From Cristatella mucedo (taxonomy: Eukaryota > Bryozoa > Phylactolaemata > Cristatellidae), in NCBI GenBank assembly GCA_009760855.2, contig WPIO01000055.1:1-64000 (forward strand): a stretch of DNA of 64,000 bases. The letters run 5' to 3'. Under the pieces are notes generated by a model, which had not been told where the DNA came from, did no database searches, and saw only the letters and a program-made list of their open reading frames with translations. This document shows, piece after piece, positions 36,856 through 47,342 of the stretch (within the stretch, counting starts at the first letter, position 1; each line of letters opens with the position of its first letter). A program made the translations under genes and the position numbers.

Positions 36856-37315
36856 TCTTGACTTCTGTAACCCACTGCTTGCTGGCCTTTCGGACATTTC
36901 GGAAACTAACCGTTTACCTATACTTAGTGCAGACCTCAAATCCTTTGGTTACCGTGTATTTAGTTCGCATGCTCACAAAGACTAAAAACTCACTCTCGAC
37001 TTGAGTCACGACATCCCCTGACTTGACCATGCTAAAAAAAAAATTAAAATGCTCCTATTAATGACAGTATTTAGTGGGTCCCTGTGATCTGTCCTTCATG
37101 TGCCCATGCATGCTGACACTATTGCATGCTGCCACTAACCACTCTTGCATGCTGACCCTGTGCATGTCACCCCTAATCTTGCTATTCACAATGTTCCTGT
37201 CAAGCATGATACCACTCACAATTCGATCGTGTTTCCTTTGCAGCAAATGCAAAGCAGCTAGAAAAATATTGAGTTCTCAGGGTTTGCTTTATTTATTTTA
37301 TTGTTATTTTATTAT
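36856..37315 (+). mobile_element. L2-B LINE, second truncated copy in tandem
   Basis: Starts in the (ATT)n tail of the previous copy with CTTGACTTCTGTAACCCACT, skips much of the C-terminal coding part, and continues through the 3' UTR (CACTCTTGCATGCTGACCCT) to a degraded stem-loop near 37,240-37,295 and a T/A-rich tail. Same orientation as its host copy. Confidence 0.75.
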
Positions 37316-37319
37316 TACT

Positions 37320-37710
37320 AAGCAAGAAGAATGGCATGGTTAGGGTGGCATTTGCAGGGTCAACATGCAAGTATGGTTAGTCACAGCATGCCAGAATGTA
37401 AGCAGGCATAAGCAAATAAAGGACGACTCACAGTGACCCACTAAATGCTTCATAAATAGATGCACTTTAGTTTGTTTTTAACCTGCAGAAGGGAGATGTC
37501 ACAAAGCAGGTCGGAGTGAGCTTCAGGCTTTGGGATCATACGAACTAAAGGCACGATCTCCAAAGGATTTGAGGTTTGTACAAGGTCTAGTTTAACAGTC
37601 GGACTCTGAAAACTGGTTAGTACAATGCTTAGCCTGGTGAGGGAGTAAATCTTTAGGTAGACTTGAGCCAAAGAGTGAAGGGACCTGAAAGATAGTGACA
37701 AAAACTACAC
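37320..37710 (-). mobile_element. L2-B LINE 3' UTR and C-terminal fragment
   Basis: Opposite orientation to the two copies on its left. GGCATGGTTAGGGTGGCATT, CACAGTGACCCACTAAATGC and GATCTCCAAAGGATTTGAGG follow the L2-B order in reverse complement. The stem-loop end is absent, so it is truncated at both ends. Confidence 0.75.
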
Positions 37711-38280
37711 GAATATCTCTACATGAATTTTTCTACTTGCAATTCAGCCGATCAAGGTTTACACTGACATTTCTTAGTTCTAAGGGTTAAAACTGCTAGA
37801 GAACAAGTGCTCTGTAATGACTTGAAAAAAATGAATTCTTACAAACCTGCAATAAGGCCCTTTTGACTTATTTAAGAACATTTCGCATGTTGTCAAGAGT
37901 TGTGTGACTGTGCTGTAGCAGGTGCGAACTTTATTTTTTGTATAGAGGCAATCTCTCCAGCGCCGGCCTTAGCATAATTACAAACCAGTTTTTATGTCAA
38001 AAAGCAGTATTGATTGACCATAACCATAACCTAATTTCTATTGGCTATTTAGCACCGATAAACTGAAGATGGTGATACGTTTAATTTCCAAAGCTTAGTA
38101 TTCAAGAGCCGCTTAGGTATCATAATAATCTAGCAGCAATAGCATTCACATTTTCAATGAAAAGACGCGTGAAACGTGCTGCAGGTAATTAAATACAATT
38201 GATAGCCTCTTTACAAAAAACTAACCACTGAGGAAACCTGTTGTTAGCATTGATCAGAAAAATTGCATTCCCACGTATCA
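37711..38280. other. Unassigned sequence
   Basis: No gene or repeat recognised. Confidence 0.3.
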
Positions 38281-38465
38281 GGTGAGCCGTGATGGCGCAC
38301 TAGGTAAGGCGGTTGCTTTTCACGACTTCGGTCCCGAGATCTGGGTTCGAATCTCTTAGTGGGCGGTTCTTTATCGTAGCTGCAAGCAGTGGTGACACCC
38401 GTAAAGGGTCTTCTGTCTATTATACAAAAGAGGCTGTTAAATCAGCCAGTATTTCTTTATTATTT
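38281..38465 (+). mobile_element. tRNA-derived SINE S1
   Basis: Head resembles a tRNA: TGGCGCACTAGG (A-box-like, 38,293-38,304) and GGTTCGAATCT (B-box, 38,344-38,354). Then a family-specific body with CTGCAAGCAGTGGTGA and CAAAAGAGGCTGTTAAATCA, and a TTTATTATTT tail. These are RNA polymerase III internal promoter motifs by established knowledge. The cloverleaf is not intact, so it is not a tRNA gene. Confidence 0.8.
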
Positions 38466-38539
38466 GCATTAGCACCACAATTGGGCACAACGGTTGCCAT
38501 ATAAACTTAGCTAGCCAAAACATTCTGTCTAAGAAGCCG

Positions 38540-39480
38540 TAAATACCTGCAAGCACAAGAAATGCAATCCTATATCTGCCAGCTAACTGGGTGCGGCAAT
38601 TCAAAGTCTTAAAATTAAAGCAAATAAGGCTTTATAAATTCCAGTACCTGGCAATGGAAATTCATGGAGACAAGTCAAGTTTTTAGTACATATCACCGTA
38701 ACTGGTAGAAAGACAACCGATTTGTTTGGTGTATTCTGAAATCACGTGATGGCTTCTGTAACGAGTCAATAGTCTTTCGATATTTACCACTTAGCAGATT
38801 GCCATAAATTCATTGTTGCATTGAAACTCAAAGTTGATTACATGTGCATGACATATGATGATGCACTTTACAATGTTTGCATCCTTTCATAAGGATATTT
38901 TACGTACACTTTCAGTTTTTATCGTTACGGACAATGTTTAATTCATATGTACATGTACTTAATGCCACTGCAAGTAAAAAATGTTGATTTGATATGACTC
39001 ACACTTCGATTTTGGAAGCCTTCAGCTCATTAGAAGACATTATTCCAAAATTTAACTTAATAGAGCACTACATGTAACTTATGATGCCTAGCATACCACT
39101 TATTTGCAGCATAATAGGTAAGCTGCAATTTCTTTTCAATAAAAACAACAAGTTTGAGTCGGCCATCAGCGACTCCATAAAGTGCACATGTATATAACGA
39201 GGTGATATCCACTCGCACACACACACACATACACACAACCCACACGCAGGCGCACACCCGGGAGAAATCTGGGAGATATCAGTGTTCGGTACGTCATACT
39301 ATTTCAACGCACAATAAAAATTAACAAGTGATTGAACTTCTAAAACCAATTCGTGGGTCCGTTTCTATACTCAATAGTTAAGTGACCGACGCATTGCTCC
39401 ATGCAAGGTACGTGCCCAAAAACATCTGATATTGGACACAGCATCGATTAGCGATGCAGCCACACAGGTGGCTGCTTGTG
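38540..39480. repeat. Segmental duplication, copy 2
   Basis: Direct, diverged counterpart of 2985-3935; see that entry for matching blocks. A short CA-rich patch (39,213-39,256) has expanded here. The copy lies upstream (minus-strand sense) of the decayed Ig exon at 34.74 kb, as copy 1 lies upstream of the intact exon; the SINE, L2-B and S1 insertions at 35.06-38.46 kb account for the greater distance. Confidence 0.7.
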
Positions 39481-39993
39481 ACAACTCGGTTTAATTTCGA
39501 CGACGGCTCAGCTATGAACTACGAAAAAGGCTCCTAGCCAGCTGAAGCAGATTGGCTCGATTCAATTAAGCTGACTACCAACTCTACTTTACAAACCAGA
39601 AGAATTTTAAGGAAAAGCAAACTCGAGCACTGCTAAAGCCTCTAGGGTAATACTAATCTACATGACTGCATGTGCCAAATGAACGGCGACTACTTCAAAC
39701 GTGGGAACAGCTATTATGACCTTTGAGCTTGAAGACTGACTCAATGCTGGAGACCGCTTCAGAAATAACCCTGAAAAGCAACTGCTTGAGCCGAGGGATA
39801 ATCCATAATTCTATAAAAAGTTGTATGTTTGCCTGCCATCGTAAAAGTATATACTACGAAAACCTGACCGGAGTGAGTACTGTTATGGCCGAGGTCAGTC
39901 ATCTTCTGTAGTGATAGCTACAATGACGCTGATGCTGATAAATCTACGCGAAGGTTCGTGCCGTCCCAGCGATAAAGGCGATTCTTTCTAATC
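39481..39993. other. Unassigned sequence
   Basis: No feature recognised. Confidence 0.3.
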
Positions 39994-40182
39994 GGTGAGC
40001 CGTGATGACACACTAGGTAAGGTGTTGCTTTCACGACCTCGGTCCCGAGGTCATAGGTTCGATTCCTGCGGAGGGCGATCCATTGTCGCCACTGCAAGCG
40101 ATGGTGATAGCCGTAGGGGGCTCTTCTGTCGCTATACGAAAAGAGGCTGTTTAATCAGCTAGGATTTATTTATTATTTATAA
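39994..40182 (+). mobile_element. tRNA-derived SINE S1, second good copy
   Basis: Same order as the 38.28-kb copy: GGTGAGCCGTGATGACACAC, a B box GGTTCGATTCC matching the consensus exactly (40,056-40,066), CTGCAAGCGATGGTGATAGC, AAGAGGCTGTTTAATCAGCT and a TTTATTTATTATTTAT tail. Confidence 0.8.
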
Positions 40183-41379
40183 TCTTTGTTAGACCTGAGA
40201 TGCTGATAATACTCTCTTCTTATGCTTATTCTCTCATTTAGCTGGGCACAATTTCCTTTCTCTTCCCATTTTTTCCAGCATTTAGCTAATGCAGGCGACA
40301 AAGTAGGTAGGAACGCCAGTGCGTTCCCTGGTCCACCGCCTGTAGAGCCAAGGCTTCTGATACTAACAGTATCCAGCTAAGGTACCGGTCAGCTTGTTCA
40401 TTGTCTGCAGAAAATAAGAGAGCTCGGTGAGGCAGGAGTTTCAGCTATCTAAGAAGTAGCCTTGCTAAAGCTCATTTAGCGGGTCTGAGTAAGATCTTTG
40501 GTCTGTGCCCTTAGATTATTTGGGAGCAATCGTAACCAATTCAGCAAAAGGGGAACATAACTTAACCTCTTGCATTTTTCCCAACTCGAGGCCATTTTCA
40601 TCATCAGCTGCAAAGACTTAGTGGCTTTGAGAGCTAATAAGATGGTTTAGCCACCTGTTGGACGCGACCTTTAGCTGTGGAAGCTTTCTTTGACAGCTCT
40701 CAGACACGGCACTTTAATTCCGAGCAAACGGTAGCAGGCACAAGAAAGCCTCTGCAGTAATAGCAAGCACGTAGCCAAACCTTCGTTTTAAGGAAACTAC
40801 TGCCACCTGCATTATCAGCTATAATATACAGGCAACTCGTAGAATGAAATTTTTCTAATGATGCCTTTCTGTTTACACAACCCACAGGATACAGAGCACG
40901 GCGTCATTAAAATTGCCGTATTTTGTGCTGTATTTTCTCTGCATATACCCTGAGTTATACCGCTACCCAAACCAGTGAGGGTGCCAGGTCTATTTAGCCA
41001 GCACCACTATGCAAGGTCTAGAATACTGCCAGGACTATGAGTTTCAGAATAATTCTCATAGCTGATATCTGAGATCACCCCATCAGGGTCCTCATTCTTT
41101 CAGCCTATGCGATCTTAAAAGGTTAATGGAAGGTTTGCTAGTATTTTTCGTGAATTGTTTGGCTACAAGCCAAGCAGTTTTTTGCCGCACTAGCCGACGC
41201 TTGGATCGGTTGCAATACGGTCTTAATCAAAGACGTCGCCTCTCGTTGTTGTGATATACCGTCCTCCTTCAAACTCTCTAAACTTGTTTATATAGGTTTT
41301 CGGAGTTCCTTACTAAAATGTTTGTTTATGTGACATGCCACTACTGGTTGAACGAAGACACAACCAACTGACTAGCGAC
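40183..41379. other. Unassigned sequence
   Basis: No gene or repeat recognised. Confidence 0.3.
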
Positions 41380-42165
41380 AGGCAAAACAAGTGTTACTCG
41401 GAAAATGGAAAGGCTAACGCTCACAATCGGCTCTGCCAGCACATGCCGTGTTGAATCTGCACGAAATATAGGTGACCTGTTCAAAAGTGTCCTTTCATTA
41501 AACGACCACATCAGCTCCATGGTCAAGTCTGCATACTTCCAGCGACATAACATTTCTGAAATTTGGGCTTGCTTAGATAGGGTTACCACATCTCAATTAT
41601 TCCGGGCACTGCTGACATCCTGTCTCGACTTCTGTAACTCATTTCTTGCCACAAAATCTGCAGCTAGGTTTTGTCTACCGTGAGCCCCGAATTTGATATA
41701 TCACACCACTCGTTGCTTACCTGAACTGGTTCCCAGTCAACTCCAAGGTTCGGTCACTCACTTTTAGGTTCCTTTATTCTTTGGTTCCAACCCGCTTCTT
41801 AGATGTACTCCCCCACCAGGCTAAGCATCATACCACACTCTTTGTGAAATCTCATCGTTTACATCCCTTCACACAAAGCCGTGTCAGTTGGAGACGTTTA
41901 GCTTTAGCTCGTATGCTCCCACAGACTCGAACTCACTTCCGAACAGTGAGAAAATTTTCCCTGATTTGATCACATTTAAAGAGATGCAAATATCTACCTA
42001 TTTGTAGCAGCTTTTAGTAGGCCGTTATTATTCATCTTTTGTGAGATTTTTGCGTGCTGACACTGTGTATGCTGCCACTGACCGTATTTTTTCTGGTAGA
42101 CCGTGACCTCTAACCATGCTTTGCTAGCAGTCATTCGATCGCGAGCTTTTTGGCAGCGAAAGTAA
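41380..42165 (+). mobile_element. L2-B LINE, C-terminal and 3' UTR part
   Basis: MERLTLTIGSAS at 41,405 matches LERLMLKIGSAS of the 61-kb copy, followed by LNDHISSMVKSAYFQ, TSCLDFCNSFLA, and the 3' UTR from about 42,050. Broken by small indels. The degraded stem-loop TTCTCTCAGAACGCTAT overlaps the start of the large inverted arm at about 42,165-42,200. Confidence 0.75.
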
Positions 42166-42330
42166 GTTTTCTAAAAAGTGAATTCTCTCAGAACGCTATA
42201 AAAATGCATAAATATTAATTTTTTAGTATCTGTAAACAGGCTTTAGGTTTACAGACTAAAATATAGGAGGTATGCGACGAGGCGTTAGATTTCAGTGCCT
42301 CAATACTGCAGAGGCAGTCCATGGGCCATG

Positions 42331-43519
42331 GTTGTCGGGCCCAAAACCACTTAGTTCTGGCTCCTCTGTCTCAGCTAGGTATTTAAGAGTCGAGCGACGC
42401 TCGCTCTTGGTCTTTTGTTCGGCTCCTTACTTCGGCTTCTCTTCGACGCTGTTGGACTTGTTTCACTGAAAGCGACGGAGGAGGGCGGGATGTTTGCCGG
42501 CGATTGACTGGACAGGACGAGACGTCATAGGAGGATTCGGTGGACTTAATCGAATACGGTCGTATTGCACCCGAGCTAGCATTGTGTTTTTATGCGTTTT
42601 GTGTTTGCCCACTCGCTCGTGATCTCGGCAAAAGGATTTGCCGATGCGGACGGGGATTTACGACCCCCTTTGGTAACGGTAAGTAGGTCAGCGTCAGAAA
42701 CGATCGTGTGTACCAAGGCTGGGTTCGGTTGGCCAGAACCGGGCGACTATAATGAGGTTACGGTCACCGGCTAGGCTGGGTCGGACCTGCGGCATGTGCG
42801 GTGACGTGAGGTCACCGGGGCTCTTGGGTAGGAGAAGTTGGCCAAGTAAGTCGTGATGTTGGAGGCTCCCGGTCTCGCCGAGTTATGCATCTGGATTCGT
42901 GCAGGCGTGCCCCGTCGATGCTGCCACGCATGCAAGGGAACGAGTACCCAAGGCCCGAGCGGAGCTGGATAGCTCGCTCGTTGTTGAGACCTGTATATTC
43001 AGCATTCCCCGTATAGCATGTTCGTGACCCCAGTGTGTTTGCGTCTTTCGGTGGAAGCTCACGACTGCGGTAGTTGTCGACTCGGACTACCCAACCAGTT
43101 ACTCAGCGAGCCGGGTTTTGGAAGGCATACGCTCGTACTGTTGGATTCGGAATCGGTACGACGACAGGACTGCAGAAGCCGACTGACCCAAACTAACACG
43201 TTTGTTCGCGCTTGCAGCATCGTCTTGCGCCTCCATAGTGTACTGTGTATAGGGCCCTCCCTGTAGACTTGTTTAGTTCTCCTGTTATTGTTGGCGCATG
43301 CGTTATTATAAAGAAGTGTAACGTGACTGCCGCTCGTCTTACCCTAGCTCGGCGGCATGGCGAGCGGCAGCGTGGCCAAAGTATGGCTGGGTTAAGCTGG
43401 AATTAGCCTCTGACCCCTGGAATTCGGTTTCACGTTTCGCGGCTGGCTGCTTATTGTGCGTAGGCACACAGCGAACGGCATTAATCGGTAGGTTACGTCG
43501 CTAGATAGGCGGCAGGTTA
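42331..43519 (+). mobile_element. Unit U: terminal-repeat-like element with TATA box, left-arm copy
   Basis: Starts GTTGTCGGGCCCAAAACCAC, close to the terminus found inverted at both ends of the right-arm copy. TATTTAAG (42,380-42,387) lies about 50 bp inside, followed by a short palindrome GAGCGACGCTC, as expected for a promoter. AACGGTAAGTAGG near 42,676 resembles a splice donor. No coding capacity. It shares its first 300 and last 80 bases with the copy at 56.6 kb but carries a different middle (about 42,705-43,440). It may be a solo LTR or a non-autonomous terminal-inverted-repeat element; I cannot decide. Treated as a fossil. Confidence 0.6.
42380..42387 (+). promoter_or_regulatory. TATA-like box in unit U
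   Basis: TATTTAAG within GCTAGGTATTTAAGAGTCG, conserved in all three U copies (also 51,263-51,270 on the minus strand and 56,683-56,690). Confidence 0.45.
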
Positions 43520-43520
43520 A

Positions 43521-43649
43521 AATAAATATAATTAATTTGCATAGCACCCCAAGAGAACTTAATCTCTATTCAGGCGCTTCACATATGCCTCCGGGCTCGA
43601 GTCCACGACCTCAGCCAGACCTTGGTCAGGGGCTAGCACCTTAACGGCT
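43521..43649 (-). mobile_element. tRNA-derived SINE S2 with target-site duplication, left arm
   Basis: Flanked by AGGTTAA at 43,514-43,520 and 43,650-43,656. The minus strand reads AGCCGTTAAGGTGCTAGCCC, a B-box-like GGACTCGAGCCC, then the L2-B-like 3' end and AATTATATTTATTTT tail. The sequence without the SINE, joining GGCAGGTTAAGCCTAA, is seen at about 63,048-63,062, confirming the insertion point. Confidence 0.85.
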
Positions 43650-44574
43650 AGGTTAAGCCTAATCTGCTGAGCCTTTGGCGTTACAGAGTTGTCTTCCAAC
43701 CACGATGTCCTATGCAAATAAAACCAAAATCATCAAATACACACTTAGAACATAAATGAAGATACAGGGGGGTAAATGGTGTCATAAATGCATGAACGAG
43801 CTTGCGTACAGAGACCGGATGAAATTAGCTGCGACACACGGGACCTGGAGGGGCACCTGCTGCAGCAGAGACCTGCCTAGCGTTTCAACACGGTCAGGTT
43901 TTGATTTCTTACCTCATATTCATACTTTAGTCCAGAAATGGTACTTGAAGTGGTGACGTGACGTGGTGACGTGGTACATCCGATCATAAAGTTAGTGGGA
44001 GAAGGTATTGCCTGGTAAAATTGTTAGCCCAATCAGGTTCTATTAAAGTTTAGCTGGAGGCAGGCTAAGCGATCTCATCGACCGCACGGCAACTAGGAGT
44101 GTGGCAGGACAGCAGCTATGCGTCACTGTAGATCACATGCTATCACCGGAAATTCCCATCCCGACCCAGATTAGTGACCCCCAAGCAGCTGCCATAGCTT
44201 CCTAGTTCCTGCTGGGTTGGCCGAATAACCACAATCCACTTTGATCTAATCTAGCAACGACGAGACCTAAGCGTTGCCGAGCGCAAATTTTAGGCCGATA
44301 TTGTAGTAACCATTTGAATGTATGTGTCCACCAAATTTCCTGTCGATTCGCTCACGAGTTCTTATGTAAATGAGCTTTGACAACGGTCGCCTGTACTGCA
44401 ATTCACCTAAATCCATTCTAGTTCCCGTCAAATCTGCCCTAAATTATCTGCACACAGCTCCAAAAGTTTGGAATAGCAAACTATGCTACATAGACAGTGT
44501 ACCCAGAAAATTTCGTGCGATTCCGATCGCGCCTTCTCACGAAGTCCACTGGAATGAGATTGCAGTGGGAGAAT
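43650..44574 (+). repeat. Repeat R, copy 1
   Basis: Matches 63,054-63,870 in the same orientation: CCTTTGGCGTTACAGAGTTG, CTTACCTCATATTCATACTT, CTAGCAACGACGAGACCTAA, GCAAATGAGCTTTGAC-like and CTTCTCACGAAGTCCACTGG. Intermediate 44,045-44,150 is diverged. A frame of 66 codons (43,756-43,956) shares MN.L.Y and CCSRDLPS, then FLPHIHTLVQKWY with the other copy, but has no known domain. The first 340 bases are also in the right inverted arm. Confidence 0.8.
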
Positions 44575-44655
44575 CGCTCACTTTGTGGTCACGTCATTCA
44601 TAGGCTCTAGCCGATCTCTCTGATCTACTCCCCCTCCAGGTCAAGCTTCATACCC
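44575..44655 (+). mobile_element. Short L2-B LINE fragment
   Basis: GGCTCTAGCCGATCTCTCTG and CCCCCTCCAGGTCAAGCTTC match the segment encoding APAYLSDLLPHQAKH (compare 61,940-61,985). Confidence 0.55.
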
Positions 44656-44899
44656 TATTGGCGCCCGAAGAGAGCTCGAAACCTCTCAACCACTTCTCTG
44701 TAGGGCTGTAGGCAGACAGGTATATCTATCGTGTCGTCATCGGCATCGAACTGCTGCACCTTACATCGCCTCTCGCGCTCTAAAGCTGAGCCCTGCTGCA
44801 CGAGGCTAGCCACTGCCGCCGTATTTCAATCCTGCGATTGCAATTTAAAATGAGGGCAACCTTCCTTTGAGGGCTCCTGGAATTATATGTGAGCCCGCT
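44656..44899. other. Unassigned sequence
   Basis: No feature recognised. Confidence 0.3.
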
Positions 44900-46170
44900 G
44901 TGAGGTTAAAATTCGATTCCCAAGATCATGTCAACGACAAGGTCTCTCACAGTGTGAAAGGTACGGCACACAGATCTGCACTCTATAACAAACTGTAGAT
45001 AGCACTGTCCAATGGCTCGAAACGGCAGATTGACTGCCGTCTTTAAGGTCGTGCACGTTGGACGGTACAGTGGGTGTGTATAGCGGCTGGCAGCCTCTTC
45101 CTTAGAGACGCACATGAACCGCTGTCGATCAATGCAAATACAGTTTTGTCGCAAACGACGACAGTCACGCACGACGAACGTGCTTGTGGTCCACTTAGCA
45201 TTATGGACCACAAAGGGCACTCTTTATACTCGGCCCGTGGCCTCCCAGCCAGCATCAGAGCCTCGCCGTTTCCCTGAGGTCGTCTGGTAGTCGGTGTGTT
45301 CCTGCGGTTAGCAGAGTTTCCGGCTGCATGGCCGAAGCCACTCCCGGCATTGCACTTTCTTAGGGCCACCGAAGGTTCCCGTCTGCCAGCGCTCGCAATG
45401 TTACACCAAGCCAGCTAGCTAGAGTGTGCATGCCGCCCCCCCCCCCTGCTGAGTAGCCATTAGAACAATGGCTCGCTTCGGAGCGGCCGTTGGCGTTTTA
45501 ACGTCCGGTAAAGTGATAATGGTAAAGGCCACACTCTTTGACAGTCTATTAGAAGAATGATGGTACAGGAACGACTTTTTGGCGGCTCCGCTTAAGTCTG
45601 GCATCGCTCATCTGAGCAGGCGCTTCAAGCCGTACATAAAGTTCGGCACCGGCTGGCCGTCCAGCATGACGCGGCCTTCAAAGTCGCAGAGGTAATGTAA
45701 CGTAATGTAATGTATCTGCATCTGTAACTCCACAAAGTCATAAAGATCACGTGGGTGTTACGCAGGAGAGTTTTGTATAGCACACTCACAGCCTAAGTGG
45801 CTTTCGGTATGCATTTGGTAGCCAACAGACTTCGTCTCACGCAACAAAGAGAAAGTGGGAAGCATAGCAGAGTCAGGAGAGCAATTGAAGTTGTGAGACG
45901 CATAGAAGTAGCAGCTCATGACCGCTGAAAAAGATGTGCCATAGTCGGCAGTAGGAGAGTGGTTGTATTTACCACGGCCCTCCCCTGGCGAAAACGCCTC
46001 ATCTAACGCTTCCTTTACTTATTTTATCGTTCGCTTACCTCTTTCCAGTTCCAGATATACGACGAGCGCCTCGCCCGCTAGGAAAGCTTGTACTTCGCTC
46101 GTGCAATATGCGTGTCCAGCCGTTTGCCGACTCACAGGCATCGAAACGTTCAATCTAGAGTTCAAGCGGC
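44900..46170 (-). mobile_element. Fossil Ty3/Gypsy-like fragment (gag and protease), interrupted by L2-A
   Basis: Minus-strand remnants resemble the capsid part of a Gypsy-type gag (about 46,170-45,960 and 45,695-45,450) and a retroviral-type aspartic protease (about 45,250-44,906). The element is broken, with several breaks, and has lost its reverse transcriptase, integrase and any identifiable LTR here. An L2-A 3' end (45,697-45,955) lies inside the gag part, so the Gypsy insertion predates that LINE. Assignment rests on weak sequence resemblance. Confidence 0.5.
45697..45955 (-). mobile_element. L2-A LINE 3' end inserted in Gypsy-like fossil
   Basis: Tail of TAATGTAACGTAATGTAATG (45,697-45,715), then the reverse complement of the L2-A terminus (CTGTAACTCCACAAAGTCAT) and 3' UTR, ending near GTAGGAGAGTGGTTG. 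5'-truncated. The pentamer tail is the clearest view of the L2-A 3' end. Confidence 0.85.
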
Positions 46171-46230
46171 TTCGACCATCATACACCGGCGGCGTGAAGG
46201 CAGTAGCGATTCTGTGGTACCTATCTTTAC

Positions 46231-46354
46231 GTTACTGTGTCTCCGGCGGCAGCAGGGCTAGTAAAGTCCGGCTCACCGATCGTTTGCCGGCTCCTGTCTT
46301 CGTGTCTCCGTTTAGAGACTCCTCTAACACTGCTGCCGCCGGAGACGCAATAAC
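46231..46354. mobile_element. MITE-like fold-back M
   Basis: GTCTCCGGCGGCAGCAG at 46,239-46,255 is the exact reverse complement of 46,330-46,346, and the match extends imperfectly to about 24 bp at each end. The element is about 124 bp with no coding capacity. A half copy lies at 8887-8965. The superfamily is unknown because no clear target-site duplication was seen. Confidence 0.65.
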
Positions 46355-46883
46355 TTATTACTAACTTTTCGAATGAAGTTCAGCCTCCTGGACAGCATAT
46401 CTCTGAATGACAGGTTTGCAACAGCTGCAATGTACAACCAGAATCCCAGCTAATCAGCGGTAATTGTCGCGAGCTAGTAGACGGCTTCATGACGAGAATC
46501 GGAGGCATCACAGGTGGACAGCTGCGAGATATTGCTGAATCTGCAGCTTTTTGCTGATAAACGCCAGCTATAAGGCAACGGATGAAAAGGAAAGCAGAAA
46601 GCTTGGTGAACCGCCGAGTCCGCATTTATTAATATAGGCACAATTAGAAGAGGAATACATACACCAGCAAAACCATTGAGTTCAGCAGTTTTCAACGGTG
46701 TGGGACTACAAATAATACCAGAACATTACGGAAGCTGATGAAACATGCCCGAAGGGATTGTGGGAAGTTCCTAGAATTTTTTAATGTCAACTAGACACCG
46801 ACTGAATCCCTTAAAGCTTATTTATTGCATATTGTTGTTTATTACATATTGCATAAGCGAAGCTTTAACGCGGGACGCACCGA
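46355..46883. other. Unassigned sequence
   Basis: No gene recognised. Confidence 0.3.
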
Positions 46884-47155
46884 CAACTACTCTCCTACTG
46901 CCGGCTGCGGCACATCCTTTTCAGCTCTCCAGAGCTGCTACTTTTATGCTACTCACTTTCTCAACTGCTCTCCTGACTCTACTTTGCTTCCCACTTTATT
47001 TTGTTGCGTGAGACAAAGTCTATTGGCTACCAAATGCGTACCGAAAGCCGCTTAGGCTGTGAGTGAGCTATAGCCTACTGCGTAGCATCCACATGGTCTT
47101 TATGACTTTGTGGAGTCAAAGACGGAGATACATGACCTGACATGACATGGCATGA
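46884..47155 (+). mobile_element. L2-A LINE 3' end
   Basis: CGACAACTACTCTCCTACTG to GTCTTTATGACTTTGTGGAG with a tail GACATGACATGGCATGAC. Close to the copies at 8.4-8.7 and 58.4-58.7 kb; 5'-truncated. Confidence 0.85.
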
Positions 47156-47342
47156 CTTGCCGGGCGGCCCTCGGCCAACAGCTGAGCACTGCCTCAGAGC
47201 ACTATCACATGCGTACAGAACGTTGACAAGCTTTCGAGCGCCGAGCTGCAGAAAATTCTCTCGAGCAACGTCGTCTTAGTCAGCTTGCGGCTTTGCAGAG
47301 TCATTTGACGAAGGTTCTGAACGAAGGTTCTGAGTTACCCCC

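Larger units (their letters stand above)
42165..43993 (+). repeat. Large inverted repeat, left arm
   Basis: Near-identical to the reverse complement of 49,657-51,470. By eye the innermost 550 bases (43,440-43,990) show no difference, the middle shows a few per cent, and the outermost 165 bases (42,165-42,330) about 10 per cent plus small indels. The arm includes a bit of L2-B 3' end, unit U (42,331-43,519), an S2 SINE (43,521-43,649) and the start of repeat R. Confidence 0.92.

Noticed and set aside
38281-38360. tRNA gene
   Set aside because: A and B boxes are present, but no complete cloverleaf or acceptor stem can be drawn and the unit recurs with the same non-tRNA body, so it is a SINE.
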